Part shown: piece by piece, positions 1 through 9,000 of the stretch
Layout: every line of letters starts with the position of its first letter
Position numbering within the stretch: position 1 is the stretch's first letter
Origin: Mesorhizobium sp. SOD10
GTDB taxonomy: Bacteria > Pseudomonadota > Alphaproteobacteria > Rhizobiales > Rhizobiaceae
Assembly: GCA_000824805.1 (NCBI GenBank)
Contig: CCNA01000027.1
Location: forward strand, 1-64,000
DNA length: 64,000 nucleotides
Direction of reading: 5' to 3'
Notes under the pieces: model-generated
Seen by the model: only the letters and a program-made list of their open reading frames with translations
Databases searched by the model: none
What the model was told of the DNA's origin: nothing
Position numbers and translations under genes: made by a program

Positions 1-205
1 TGACCTGACAACAAACTGACGCGCTATGAGAGCTGAGCAGAATCTGAGAGCCGCCGCAGCAAACGTTGCTTTTGGACCAAGGGACAAAGGCCGGCTGAAC
101 TGACGTGCGAACGGTATGGCCGACGCGAGTACGTTAGACCGGCGGCGACCGTACGGTTCGATGGCGATCAAGGTTGCCGCCTCATACCACTGACGAAAGC
201 GGCTC

Positions 206-829
206 TTAATCCAATGCGATTTCATTTTTGATTCGTGCGAGGCGATTTTCGCCTTCCTCGGGACCGAAGCAGCTTGCGAAATCATTGCATTCCCGGCAAC
301 TGGGCGCGCTGCATAGCGAAAATCCTTCGGCCTCACAGAGCTTGCGGTAAAGGTACTTCTTCCATTTCATGTTTTGGGTGTTGCCGGCCGCCAGCGTCGG
401 AAAATGCGTGGCAAGCAGGCGGCTGAGCTCGGTGCGATTGAAAAGGCCAAGGTCCTGCCAGAGATGGTCATTGCGCATGGCACGCCGGGCGATGATCTTG
501 GCAAACCGGGCGCTCGCCGGGTCGCCCGGCAGGGCATGGGCCAGGAGCAGCTCGCGCAAAAGTTCTTCCTCCAGGTCCGGCTCGGGCTCGCCTATCTGTT
601 CCAGGGCGAACGCCTTGACGGGGAAAGTGAGGAAGCTGCGGGCCAGGACATCGCGCAGCTCGGCGCGCGAAAGACCGGTTGCCTCTGTCGCCGTCGCCTC
701 ACCGGCCTCGACTTCCTCGAGCGCACACGAAAGCACGCAGGTAAGCACATGCTGATCGAACTCCAGTTTGATCCGCGGCGATTGGCCAGCGCAGAGGTGG
801 CCACAGTGGTGGGCGAGCATGGGTGCCAT
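206..829 (-). CDS. nifQ: NifQ, molybdenum donor for FeMo-co synthesis
   Basis: A 207-residue protein. Its C-terminus has the NifQ cysteine signature C-x4-C-x2-C-x5-C at residues 173, 178, 181 and 187. In the family these cysteines hold an Fe-S/Mo cluster that passes molybdenum to the NifEN/NifH machinery making FeMo-cofactor. The start is preceded by AGGAGA at good spacing. It follows the luciferase-like gene by 18 bp on the same strand, so it is probably the last gene of the operon headed by the P450 and would be NifA-dependent. Length and motif fit full-length NifQ. Confidence 0.93.
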   Translation of the reverse strand: MAPMLAHHCGHLCAGQSPRIKLEFDQHVLTCVLSCALEEVEAGEATATEATGLSRAELRDVLARSFLTFPVKAFALEQIGEPEPDLEEELLRELLLAHALPGDPASARFAKIIARRAMRNDHLWQDLGLFNRTELSRLLATHFPTLAAGNTQNMKWKKYLYRKLCEAEGFSLCSAPSCRECNDFASCFGPEEGENRLARIKNEIALD

Positions 830-847
830 TCTCCTGGTTTTGTCCCA

Positions 848-1900
848 TCAACCGCCCTGATGAGCGAGCGACTTGTTGACCGCAGGGATGATCTTGTCTC
901 CCCAGAGCTCGATCTGGCGCAGCATCGTCTTTTGGTCGAAATCCCCCAACTGGGTCTGAATTGCGATCTGGTTGGGTTTTAAGATATCGATCTCTTCCAA
1001 CAGGCGATCGATCACGCGATTCACGCTGCCGATCGGCAGGTTCCGGCGCATCGTCGCGAATGACATATCTTGCTGAGTTGGCGTTTCTTTTAGCAGATAG
1101 CCGTCCAGGCTCTGCTGGCGACGCTGATGCAGTGCTTCAGACAGCCTGCGCTGGAAGCGGGCATTGTCGAGATAACTGTTGATCTCTGCCTCGTCGTCGC
1201 TCGCATAGCAGCAACGCAGCAGAGATATCTTGGCGTCCGTGACATTCTTGCCTTCGGCAGCCGCCGCCTTCTCGATTGCTTCGCGCAGCGTGCTCAGAGC
1301 CTCCAAGCCGTTGTGGAATGCTGTGACAAAAAGATTGTGTCCCTCACGATAGGCCCGGCCCAGGCGGGCCGTCCCCGCGGCGATCCAGATCGGCGGGGTC
1401 GGCTTCTGGACGGTGCGCACCGAAATCGCCGTCGGGGGAATGTTCTCATACTGGCCGTCGTGCTCGAAGATGTTCTGGTTGAGGCCCTTCAGAAGGATGT
1501 CCAAGTATTCCGAAAAGACCGCCGGCGCCTCATCGATATTGACGCCGAAGCGCTCGAACTCGAATTGCTGGTATCCCGAGCCGACGCCAAGCTCGAGGCG
1601 CCCGTTCGCAACAATGTCGGCGAAGCCGATCTCGGAAAGCAGGCGCTGCGGTTGATAGAGCGGCAGCACGCACACGGCAGTGCCAAGGCGAATGCTATTC
1701 GTCACGCCGGCGCAGTGCGCCACCATCATCAAGGGCGCGGGAATGAGGCAATAATTGTTGAAGTGGTGCTCCGCGAACCACGCAGTATCGAAGCCAGCCT
1801 GCTCCGAAAGAACGGCCTGTTCGATGGAGTTGCGGACAACGCTGTCGCACGATTGGTGATATCCGCGCTGGGCGGCCAGGATGAAGGTTGCGAATTCCAT
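848..1900 (-). CDS. LLM-class flavin-dependent monooxygenase (luciferase-like)
   Basis: About 350 residues, beginning MEFATFILAAQRGYH. An upstream in-frame start exists at 1957, but 1900 is chosen because AGGGAAA precedes it and the family's first beta-strand starts there. The AEHHFNNY segment near residue 45 and a GVGSGYQQFEF segment near residue 105 are typical of the bacterial luciferase / alkanal monooxygenase fold, which uses FMNH2 and O2. The substrate cannot be told. It resembles the monooxygenase found next to P450 and double-SDR genes in other rhizobial symbiotic regions (the y4v cluster of NGR234, from memory). It lies directly upstream of nifQ. Confidence 0.82.
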   Translation of the reverse strand: MEFATFILAAQRGYHQSCDSVVRNSIEQAVLSEQAGFDTAWFAEHHFNNYCLIPAPLMMVAHCAGVTNSIRLGTAVCVLPLYQPQRLLSEIGFADIVANGRLELGVGSGYQQFEFERFGVNIDEAPAVFSEYLDILLKGLNQNIFEHDGQYENIPPTAISVRTVQKPTPPIWIAAGTARLGRAYREGHNLFVTAFHNGLEALSTLREAIEKAAAAEGKNVTDAKISLLRCCYASDDEAEINSYLDNARFQRRLSEALHQRRQQSLDGYLLKETPTQQDMSFATMRRNLPIGSVNRVIDRLLEEIDILKPNQIAIQTQLGDFDQKTMLRQIELWGDKIIPAVNKSLAHQGG

Positions 1901-2192
1901 GGGGTTTCCCTGTTTACAGAACGGAGCTAGCCATCGGGAGATGCTCTGGGTGCGCACGAGGCCTCGATCTTGCCGTTGGCGGCGGCGGGGTCATGCGGCA
2001 AGCCTTTCGGCGGTTGCAGGCGCACCGAGCGATTGGAACTGCTTCGACAGCGATGAGGACGGACGTTTCGTCTCGCCGAGGATGACATTGTCGGTCACGG
2101 CAGTGCGAGCGCGGCGCCCAACCGGACCATGAACCCTAGGACGAACTCGGCTTCGACGAGCCGCGGCCTGTCGGCTGGCGAATAGTCGACAC

Positions 2193-3791
2193 TCAACAAG
2201 CGGCCTCTGCAAAATACTCGTTATCGAGTTCGCAGGCGTTTCCCGCATCACCGAACGAGTTCCAGCCGCCGTCCACGTACAGGATGGAGCCATTGACGTA
2301 TGAGGCGGCAGACGAAGCCAGGAAGAACGCTGCGTCAGCGACGTCTTCCGGCTGTCCCAGCCTGCCCATCGGGATGCGTCGTGCGATCGTTTTCATGTCG
2401 ATACGGCCGACCTTCGCTAACTGAGCAACGCCAGGCGTGCAAATGCAGCCAGGAGCGACGGTGGCCGTCCGAATGCCGACCGGCCCGAGTTCGGCCGCCA
2501 GGCATCGGGTCAGAATGTCCAGCCCCGCCTGGGAGGCACCATAGGCATGGCGCGGTGCGAACGGCAGAAAGCTGTTGATCGATCCGATGTTGAGGATCAC
2601 GCCGCCAGCGCGCATCGTCTTGATCGCTTCGCGAGCGCAGGTGAAGGCCCCGGTAAGATTGACATCCAAGACGTGTTGGATGTGTTCCGGTATTTGTTCG
2701 ATTCCCAACAACAAAGTGTCGGCGGCAGCAGCACCGTTGACGAGCACATCGATGCGCCCGAAGCTCGCCCGCAACTCCTCGAATAGCGCTATGACCTCGT
2801 TCTCGACGGCCACATCCACGCATTTGGCCGGGTTCTTGCCGCGGAGCCACGCAGCGATTTCTGCCGCTGTAGCGCCATCTCTATCAGCAATCACAACGGT
2901 ATCGCCGTTTGCTGCAAAGCGGCGAACGATGGCCGCGCCTATGCCGTTCGCGCCGCCGGTGACGAGCACGATTCGCGCGTCGGTGCGTTCGGCCGGACAG
3001 GACAGTTCGGCTTGGGGTATCCCATCCACCTGCGGGTGCGCATCCCCCGGCTGGTTGAATGACATCCAGCCTCCGTCGACCGCCAGCACTGAACCGGTGA
3101 TGTAGCGCGCCTGCGAGCTGGTCAGAAAACGCACGGCGAGGGCGATCTCGTCCGGGCGCGCCAAACGCCCCAGCGGCACGCGGCGGCGTACCGCCGCTAG
3201 GTCCACTTTGCCCGCGCGTTCCAGTTCTGACACCATCGGCGTGCGCGTGTAGCCGGGCGCTACCGCCGTCACGCGAATGCCGCGAGAAGCCCACTCACAT
3301 GCAAGCGACCTCGTCAACGAGATCAGGCCCGCTTTCGAGGCCGCGTAGGCGTTGCGCTTGGGATTGCTGACGACGCCCGCCATCGAAGCGACGTTGACGA
3401 TGGCGCCGCCCGGCCTCATGCGCCTCGCGGCTTCGCGGGCCATGACGAACGGTCCAGTCAAGTTTACTGCCAGGGCCAGGCGGAAGGCGTCGACATCAGT
3501 ATCGACGCTCGCAGCCATGGTAGGTCCCATCGCGGCGTTGTTGATGAGGACGCTGATCTGGGCGAACTGTGCATCGACCCGACCGTAAAGCGCGAGCACA
3601 TCCTCCTCCCGCGAGACGTCGCACTCGAGGCCGAGATGCGGGTGGCCAAGACCACGGGCCAGTTCAACGACGCCACTGCCGGGAAGGTCTACCGCAACGA
3701 CAGTCTCTCCATCCCTGGCAAGAACTTCGACCAGGGCACGGCCGATCCCACCTGCGGCGCCCGTAATGATGACGATGCGTCCTGTCTGCAT
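2193..3791 (-). CDS. Tandem short-chain dehydrogenase/reductase (two SDR domains fused)
   Basis: 532 residues with two complete SDR Rossmann domains. Domain 1 (about 5-245) has TGAAGGIG at 10-17, NNAA, Ser136 and the catalytic Y149-x3-K153. Domain 2 (about 273-515) has TGGANGIG at 278-285, NGAA, Ser404 and Y417-x3-Q421, so the catalytic lysine is glutamine. Domain 1 should therefore be the working NAD(P)-dependent oxidoreductase, and domain 2 may only bind cofactor or partner. It sits between the NTF2-like and luciferase-like genes on one strand. Double-length SDRs of this size are known from other rhizobial symbiotic plasmids. The substrate is unknown. Confidence 0.85.
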   Translation of the reverse strand: MQTGRIVIITGAAGGIGRALVEVLARDGETVVAVDLPGSGVVELARGLGHPHLGLECDVSREEDVLALYGRVDAQFAQISVLINNAAMGPTMAASVDTDVDAFRLALAVNLTGPFVMAREAARRMRPGGAIVNVASMAGVVSNPKRNAYAASKAGLISLTRSLACEWASRGIRVTAVAPGYTRTPMVSELERAGKVDLAAVRRRVPLGRLARPDEIALAVRFLTSSQARYITGSVLAVDGGWMSFNQPGDAHPQVDGIPQAELSCPAERTDARIVLVTGGANGIGAAIVRRFAANGDTVVIADRDGATAAEIAAWLRGKNPAKCVDVAVENEVIALFEELRASFGRIDVLVNGAAAADTLLLGIEQIPEHIQHVLDVNLTGAFTCAREAIKTMRAGGVILNIGSINSFLPFAPRHAYGASQAGLDILTRCLAAELGPVGIRTATVAPGCICTPGVAQLAKVGRIDMKTIARRIPMGRLGQPEDVADAAFFLASSAASYVNGSILYVDGGWNSFGDAGNACELDNEYFAEAAC

Positions 3792-4116
3792 GTTGAGGAC
3801 TTCCCGCGCTCCCTTCAGCGATTTCGGCCAATCAATTTGAGCGGCAAAAGATGCGTCGCGCTAAAGCAGCGCGTCCTGGCGATGGCCAGTTGCGGACCCT
3901 GAAAGACGGCCCGGCGATCCGGCAGCGGTCCAACTTCCGATTTGGTAGGCGAGGCTGCTGCGGAACCGGCCAAAAGGACAGGAGCTTGCCTCGATGATTT
4001 GGCGCTTCCAAGGACCCGTACATTGGGGGCACAACCAGTGTCGTCGGCAGGCTCGTGGAACAGAGCCGATCGCTCACGCCGTCGCGGGCAGAAAGGCAAT
4101 CCAATTTGGCGCACCT
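3792..4116 (-). other. Intergenic gap inside the P450-nifQ gene run, no gene seen
   Basis: No convincing coding region. A short GC-rich hairpin (CGCGCT, 5-nt loop, AGCGCG) lies at 3857-3873. I found no TGT-N10-ACA or GG-N10-GC promoter pair here, so the SDR gene is probably read through from upstream. A similar, slightly shorter gap (1901-2192) separates the SDR and luciferase-like genes. Confidence 0.4.
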
Positions 4117-4758
4117 TCACCGGGCGGTCTTTCGCCGGGATCGCTCTAGCATCGCAAAGTTGTCATGGCCTTGCGTCTCCTCGGCCGATGCGGCTGTGTC
4201 GTTCGAAGCCTCCGAAGAGTCATGGCGAGAAGGAATGCGACGCTTTCCGAGCCTGTAGACCGGATCGTCCGGATGCGGTGCTCCGATCGGCCGTCGCGGG
4301 CCGAACCGTTCTGCCTCAACGATCGCTGGTGGGATCTGCTCCTCTATCCAATCGTAGACCACTGTCCGTTCGGCAATCCGCCACTCCCCTTCCCTCTTGT
4401 GAAACAGATCGCAGTAACGGCCGCACAGGAGCGTCTGGCGCACGTCTTTGTCTTTGTCCGGCGCGCGTTGCAGCGCGGTGAAATAGCTCTCGACCGCAGC
4501 CTCTGCCGAGCCGATGAATTCGATTAGGATATTGGTGATCTGGTGGATGTTACGGGGTCCAGTCTTGAAGACACCGAGTGCAAACTCGATGAACCCTTCT
4601 GCAGGACCGCAATAGGCCCCGTGGTGGTCATGCGCATCGGGCCAGTATGCGCTGCGTAGCGCCGCTTCATCGGCGCGGTCGATCCCGCGGCAGTATCGAT
4701 AGAGGCAGTCGCGGATCGCCTCACGGTCGATTAGTTCGGTAATTTTCGTCTGTTCCAT
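4117..4758 (-). CDS. NTF2/SnoaL-like small-domain protein
   Basis: 213 residues from the MEQTKITELIDREAIRDC start. The longer upstream reading has no family homology, so this start is preferred. Residues 5-150 fit a SnoaL-like/NTF2 cone fold: the early IDREAIRDCLYRYCRGIDRAD helix, then the AYWPDAHDHHG strand segment. Family members are small dehydratases, isomerases or ring-hydroxylase beta-subunit relatives. The 60-residue C-terminal tail is charged and looks unstructured. It lies between the ferredoxin and SDR genes, and by context it may act on the product of the P450. Confidence 0.75.
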   Translation of the reverse strand: MEQTKITELIDREAIRDCLYRYCRGIDRADEAALRSAYWPDAHDHHGAYCGPAEGFIEFALGVFKTGPRNIHQITNILIEFIGSAEAAVESYFTALQRAPDKDKDVRQTLLCGRYCDLFHKREGEWRIAERTVVYDWIEEQIPPAIVEAERFGPRRPIGAPHPDDPVYRLGKRRIPSRHDSSEASNDTAASAEETQGHDNFAMLERSRRKTAR

Positions 4759-4931
4759 CGGCTCTGCCAAAAATTCTGTGATCGGAAGAGGTGTTTTGCG
4801 AACCGCACCTTGGCGTTCGCGCATCCTGGGGTCATCTCGATGCTGCAGGTGCCCCTGCGTAGTTGTACGAGGACGGTGGAACCGAAGGTGCGTGGCTCCG
4901 TTCCCGTACGGGCCACCTGGGTCGATCCCTT

Positions 4932-5177
4932 TCATGCCCGGCGGACTCTCGGTGGAATGACGTCCGGTTCAACTCGTGCTGCAGGGTTCAGGTCGAGTTT
5001 AAGTGCACGTTCGGGACAGGATCGCGCGCCTCGCGATGCAGTCAGTTTCTCCTCTTCCGCAACTTCGATGTTACCGGGCAGGATGTAACCGGCGTCATCG
5101 AGCTTGAAGATGTGTGGCGCGTGCGCCGCGCATCGCGCGTGACCCTGGCATTTGGCATTTTGGACGATGATGCGCAT
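4932..5177 (-). CDS. Ferredoxin (3Fe-4S type) partner of the P450
   Basis: 81 residues. Cysteines at 10, 16 and 54 (C-x5-C ... C-P) form the pattern of single-cluster 3Fe-4S ferredoxins that pass electrons to bacterial P450s. The usual second-position cysteine is replaced. The start at MRIIVQNAKC is chosen because the upstream reading is the shadow of the P450 gene. It begins 48 bp after the P450 stop on the same strand, which supports a dedicated redox pair. No ferredoxin reductase is nearby, so electrons must come from elsewhere, possibly the FixABCX or nif ferredoxins in nodules. Confidence 0.88.
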   Translation of the reverse strand: MRIIVQNAKCQGHARCAAHAPHIFKLDDAGYILPGNIEVAEEEKLTASRGARSCPERALKLDLNPAARVEPDVIPPRVRRA

Positions 5178-5224
5178 GGCGCTGCCTCCATTGTCTTTGC
5201 ACCTCGGCTCGCGGCGGGGCTTGG

Positions 5225-6442
5225 TCAGGACCAGTCTAGAATCAGATTTTCGATCCCGAACACATGACCGCCAGAGGTGATGGGTGCCGTGCACTTCTTG
5301 ATCCGGAAGGCGGGGATGCGCGCCAGCCACTCCTCCAGGCCAATGACGATCTCGCGCCGGGCAAGGTGTGAGCCAAGGCAACGGTGGGGACCATAGCCAA
5401 AGGTGGCATGGCGGTTGTCCTCTCGCGCCAGATCGACCGTGTTGGGGCATTCGAATTCCGCCGGGTCGCGATTGGCGATCGTTGTGGCGCAGGAAACATA
5501 ATCTCCCTTGCGGATCGGCGCGCCTTCGAAGTCGATATCTTTCGTTGCCACGCGGATCAACTGAACGGTCGGATAAGCGCGCAGCAACTCTTCGGCCGCG
5601 GCCACGATGCGGCCTGGTTCGCCGCGCAGCAATTCCTGATCCTTGAGGTTGCGTGCGAGATAGGCCAGGTCAAAGCCTATGGCTGCAGCAACAGTGTCGA
5701 GCCCCGCAACAAAGACAAGCACGCCGACCCCGCGCACTTCCTGTTTGGTCAGGCGGCGGCCCTCGACCTGTGCCTGCACGATGAAAGTCATGAAATCATC
5801 AACCAGGTCATTGCGGCGGGCGGCTGCAAGTTCATCAATGAACGATACGATCGTCCGGGCCGCGGCCGGCCGTTTCACATCGTCGCCGTGGAGCAGATCC
5901 CTCCCCCATCCGACAAATGTGTCGATTCGGTCATCCGGTAGCCCTAGGAGATGAAGGAAGATGCTTACCGTGAACGGAAATGCGAAATCCTTCATGACGT
6001 CGCAGCTTGTGCCCGATGCGGCGATCCCGTCGATGAGCCTGATTGCCCGCTCGCGGACAGCCGGCTCCAATGCTGCCACCCGCTTTGGCGAAAACAGCGG
6101 ATTGAGCAGTGAGCGAAAGGCGCCATGGGCAGGAGGATCGAGTTCAAGTGGGATCATCGGCCAGCTTTCGCCCAGGGCGGAGGCAAAGATGTTGCGATGG
6201 CTGGAAAAAGTTTCGCTGTCCTGCAGCACCCGGCGCTGGTCGCTGGCGCGGGTGATCACCCAGGTGCCCCTGCCGTCGCGCGTGTTGAGGGGTGAATAAA
6301 AGATAGGCGGGCCGGAATGGACGCAAGCCACTGCTGCGTGGGGATCCCCGTTGGGAGTCGGTGACATGCCTGGCGAAGTGAACAGGCTGAAGTCCCTCAC
6401 CATTTCGGGCGGGACATGATCTGGAACGGGATTTGTCGCCAT
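5225..6442 (-). CDS. Cytochrome P450 (probably CYP127-like)
   Basis: 405 residues, normal for a soluble bacterial P450. It has the heme-thiolate motif FGYGPHRCLG with the ligand Cys355, the I-helix oxygen-binding AGLDT, and an ExxR motif (EELLR). It needs a ferredoxin, and one is encoded 48 bp downstream. The gene order P450, ferredoxin, NTF2-like, double SDR, luciferase-like monooxygenase, nifQ resembles the symbiotic-plasmid cluster holding CYP127 members. That subfamily name is recalled, not computed. Upstream are a sigma-54 element (6725-6740) and a NifA site (6857-6872), so expression inside nodules is expected. The substrate is unknown. Confidence 0.9.
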   Translation of the reverse strand: MATNPVPDHVPPEMVRDFSLFTSPGMSPTPNGDPHAAVACVHSGPPIFYSPLNTRDGRGTWVITRASDQRRVLQDSETFSSHRNIFASALGESWPMIPLELDPPAHGAFRSLLNPLFSPKRVAALEPAVRERAIRLIDGIAASGTSCDVMKDFAFPFTVSIFLHLLGLPDDRIDTFVGWGRDLLHGDDVKRPAAARTIVSFIDELAAARRNDLVDDFMTFIVQAQVEGRRLTKQEVRGVGVLVFVAGLDTVAAAIGFDLAYLARNLKDQELLRGEPGRIVAAAEELLRAYPTVQLIRVATKDIDFEGAPIRKGDYVSCATTIANRDPAEFECPNTVDLAREDNRHATFGYGPHRCLGSHLARREIVIGLEEWLARIPAFRIKKCTAPITSGGHVFGIENLILDWS

Positions 6443-6724
6443 TTGGCCTCTTCTCCTGAACGCCGGGCGTTCATGCGCTAGATTGAGATTGCAGCCCGAT
6501 CTCGCCCGGTAAGTCCCAGCTCTAGCGTGTCGTCATTGTGTTGCGCGATGCAGCCAAACTGCGCACCAGCGCAAGAGATCGTTTGCGCATTCAAGCAGCA
6601 GAGGCTCCTGTTTCGTGTTGCGTTTCTAAAGCGTAACCCACTGGGTATCCCATTGAAGTTGAGAGGCTGGTCAGTCATCGCTGAATTCCGTGACGCACCG
6701 CTGCTGGCGCCCCGAAATTGTCTA

Positions 6725-6740
6725 AGCAAGTTGCGTGCCG
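6725..6740 (-). promoter_or_regulatory. Sigma-54 (-24/-12) promoter of the P450-nifQ operon
   Basis: On the minus strand it reads CGGCACGCAACTTGC, matching TGGCACG-N4-TTGC with one difference and the required GG-N10-GC spacing. It lies 283 bp upstream of the P450 start and about 120 bp downstream of a NifA site. Confidence 0.8.
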
Positions 6741-6856
6741 GATCGGCCGTATCGATGGTGCTGTTCCGATCTCAGCCACCACCGGGACCGGCGCTCATTG
6801 GATGACCACATGTCCTCCCGGCAAAACGTCCGACAACCGACACCTGCGGTCAGCTT

Positions 6857-6872
6857 TGTCGCGTCCGCGACA
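6857..6872 (-). promoter_or_regulatory. NifA upstream activator sequence (UAS)
   Basis: A perfect TGT-N10-ACA (TGTCGCGTCCGCGACA), itself an inverted repeat. The distance to the sigma-54 element (about 120 bp) is normal for NifA looping. The remaining DNA from 6443 to 7100 shows no gene. Confidence 0.82.
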
Positions 6873-7099
6873 CGGGGGACTGTTCGGCTTGGCTCCTGTT
6901 AAACCTTGGTTCAGACCAAAGTATGCAGAACCTTCTGGGCTCTTCTGCCAAGTTGGCGTAATGTTGAGATCGTTTGGTCTCCGATACGCCAAGCATTGCG
7001 GTCGTCGCCGAGTACCGCAGCCATTCGGCTTTCTCCCTCCCAAACCGACAGGAAGGCTCGAGGCCTTGATTGAGTGGCCGATCGAGGACGATTGGCCAT

Positions 7100-7330
7100 T
7101 GGCGTGGATCTAAGCTGTCTCGGTCGCGGTGATTATCGCCGTCGGCGTCGACAACGGCCCATTGCCGCGAGGTGCTTGGCTGAGCGTCGGCACCTCCGTG
7201 GCCAGGCCGACCTGGACGGAGCTCCTGCGCAAACTGACGCGCCGCGGCTTCAGAGACGTCAAGCTTGTCGTCTCCAACGCCCATGACGGCATCAAGGCGA
7301 CGGTCTCGAAGGTGCTCCAGCTACTCGGTA
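7100..7330 (+). pseudogene. IS256-family transposase remnant
   Basis: The translated segment IIAVGVDNG ... WTELLRKLTRRGFRDVKLVVS, followed by AHDGIKATVSKVLQ, matches the central catalytic region of IS256/mutator-type transposases. It is preceded by an in-frame stop, and homology is lost after about 7325. No ends or target duplications were found, so this is an internal fragment. Confidence 0.8.
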
Positions 7331-7375
7331 GCGCTGCCGGGCAAGTACGCTCAACGGCGACCGTGAGGTGGCGTG

Positions 7376-7790
7376 GTTGACGAAGTTCGCGCCAAAACCT
7401 TCGCTACCGAGGCCGACCGCATCGAAGGCCAAAGTGTTATCCGCCGGATTGAATCCAAGATCGAGGTATTATCCCGGTCGGGTCCGAAACGCGGGTCACA
7501 TCCAGGGATCGGGTTGTGAAATTGGAATACGAACGTGTCGTTGCCTGTGCCCCAGGTCAGAAAATCCCTGCCATCACCAACAAAGAGGCCGTCATTACCG
7601 GGACCCCATAGAGCTTGTCATTATCCTCAGCAGTGATGCGCGGTTCGTCTCGGCCGTTGTCGCCATACGGGTAATCATTGCCCTCTCCAAAGACCCGATC
7701 ATTGCCTGCGCCACCGAAGACTCGGTCATTGCCGGGGCCTGCCGAAATGGAATCGTTACCTCGTCAATCCATTTACGCGATGGATGCGTG
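7376..7790 (-). pseudogene. RTX (hemolysin-type Ca-binding repeat) protein remnant
   Basis: Minus-strand translation gives successive glycine/aspartate nonapeptides (GPGNDRVFGGAGNDRVFG, then EGNDYPYGDNG). After one frameshift it gives GTGNDTFVFQ and, after another, FNPADNTLAFDAVGLGSEGF, the typical C-terminal beta-roll and secretion region of RTX proteins exported by type I secretion. At least two frameshifts and stop codons break it. No type I secretion genes lie nearby. Confidence 0.75.
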
Positions 7791-7938
7791 ATTGCGACGA
7801 CCGAAACGATCCGTGACAGCACGGGAAGCAATAGCTACGCGCTCACTCGCTCCGCAGGCAAAGCGTTGGCCAGCAGAATGCCGAGCCCCGGCGCGAGCGC
7901 CGAGCGAAAACGGAAAACAACATGCAATGGGTCTTGCC

Positions 7939-9000
7939 TCATGCAGCGGTCGGACCGGGAATGCGTGGCAGGGTCTCGGCCAGAAACCGCCAGTCCTCGC
8001 GCTCGCCCTCGCCTTCGCGGCGCTTGCCAAAGAACTGGATAATCATCTTGCCATCGGCGCCGTAGGCTTCGAGCGAGGTGACGTGACCGTCCTTGGTCGG
8101 CTTACGAACGGCCCAGACCTCTTTGATGTGGTGAGTCCCCAGATGCAGGTGGAAGGTCTCGTCGAGCACATTGATCCACGGCCCGATTGTTTTGACCCAC
8201 TTGATCGGACCGGAATGGATCTGGATGCAGCCACGATTGCCTACAAAGCACATGATCGGCATTTCGTCTTCGGCCGCCTGTTGAAACATGGCGCCGATGG
8301 CGTCCTTTTCGAGCGCCCAAGCGTAAACCTCGCCGACCATACGCACCGCCTCGCGGCGGCTGAGCCTCAGTCTCTTCAACATGTCGAAGAATTGATGCAC
8401 GTCCGTCAGCTGGCTCCAGCACTCGCGTAGATCCTCCACCGTGGCGGCTTGGTCAGGAACCTCTGCGTCATCGTTGGCTCGGCTCGCCTTGAATACTACG
8501 ATCGGCTCCTGGTTCGAGGATTCCAGCTCGGCCACCAGCTTCTGATAAGCATTGAGATTTGAGGCGGGCCCGAGTTGCACCTTGTGCATCGCCTTGCCGG
8601 CGGCATCAAAGAATTGCAGGCTACGGACAATGTCCTTGCCACTGCGCTTCTCGACAGCAAAGCCATGCGCCCAAACTTTCGGGAAGATACGCAAGTCGAT
8701 CTCGTCGCCAAGCACCAGAGCATGCTTGTTGCCGGTGACCACCTTGTCGTAGACGCCGAACTTTTCATGCACAGCACTTTCATTGCGGGTATGCGCCACC
8801 ACCTCGCCGACCGCTTCGAGGCCGGTCAGCAGATCATTGACCCGCGGCTCGACACGAATCGCGCCCAGACCGCAATGCGCGGCGACCAGTTCCGCTTCCG
8901 AAATGCCCAGTCGGGCGGCGAGATCGTGCTCACGTATCTTTGGATTGTCTTGCTGCGCCCGTCGGATTTCGTGCGGCGATGGTCTCTCGCGCTGGTCCAT
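7939..9000 (-). CDS. hmuS: HmuS/ChuS-family hemin-degrading protein
   Basis: 353 residues from MDQRERPSPHEIRRAQQ. Position 9018 is an alternative start, but GAAGG lies about 12 nt before 9000. The HemS/ChuS family has two repeated halves, visible here as RLGISEAELVAAHCG (N-terminal helical region), a central DVHQFFDMLKRLRLSRREA linker and GNRGCIQIHSGPI in the second half. Family members bind heme in the cytoplasm and degrade or traffic it. The usual partners (hmuR, hmuTUV) are not next to it, so this is an orphan copy between nif blocks, divergent from the nifS operon. Confidence 0.88.
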   Translation of the reverse strand: MDQRERPSPHEIRRAQQDNPKIREHDLAARLGISEAELVAAHCGLGAIRVEPRVNDLLTGLEAVGEVVAHTRNESAVHEKFGVYDKVVTGNKHALVLGDEIDLRIFPKVWAHGFAVEKRSGKDIVRSLQFFDAAGKAMHKVQLGPASNLNAYQKLVAELESSNQEPIVVFKASRANDDAEVPDQAATVEDLRECWSQLTDVHQFFDMLKRLRLSRREAVRMVGEVYAWALEKDAIGAMFQQAAEDEMPIMCFVGNRGCIQIHSGPIKWVKTIGPWINVLDETFHLHLGTHHIKEVWAVRKPTKDGHVTSLEAYGADGKMIIQFFGKRREGEGEREDWRFLAETLPRIPGPTAA

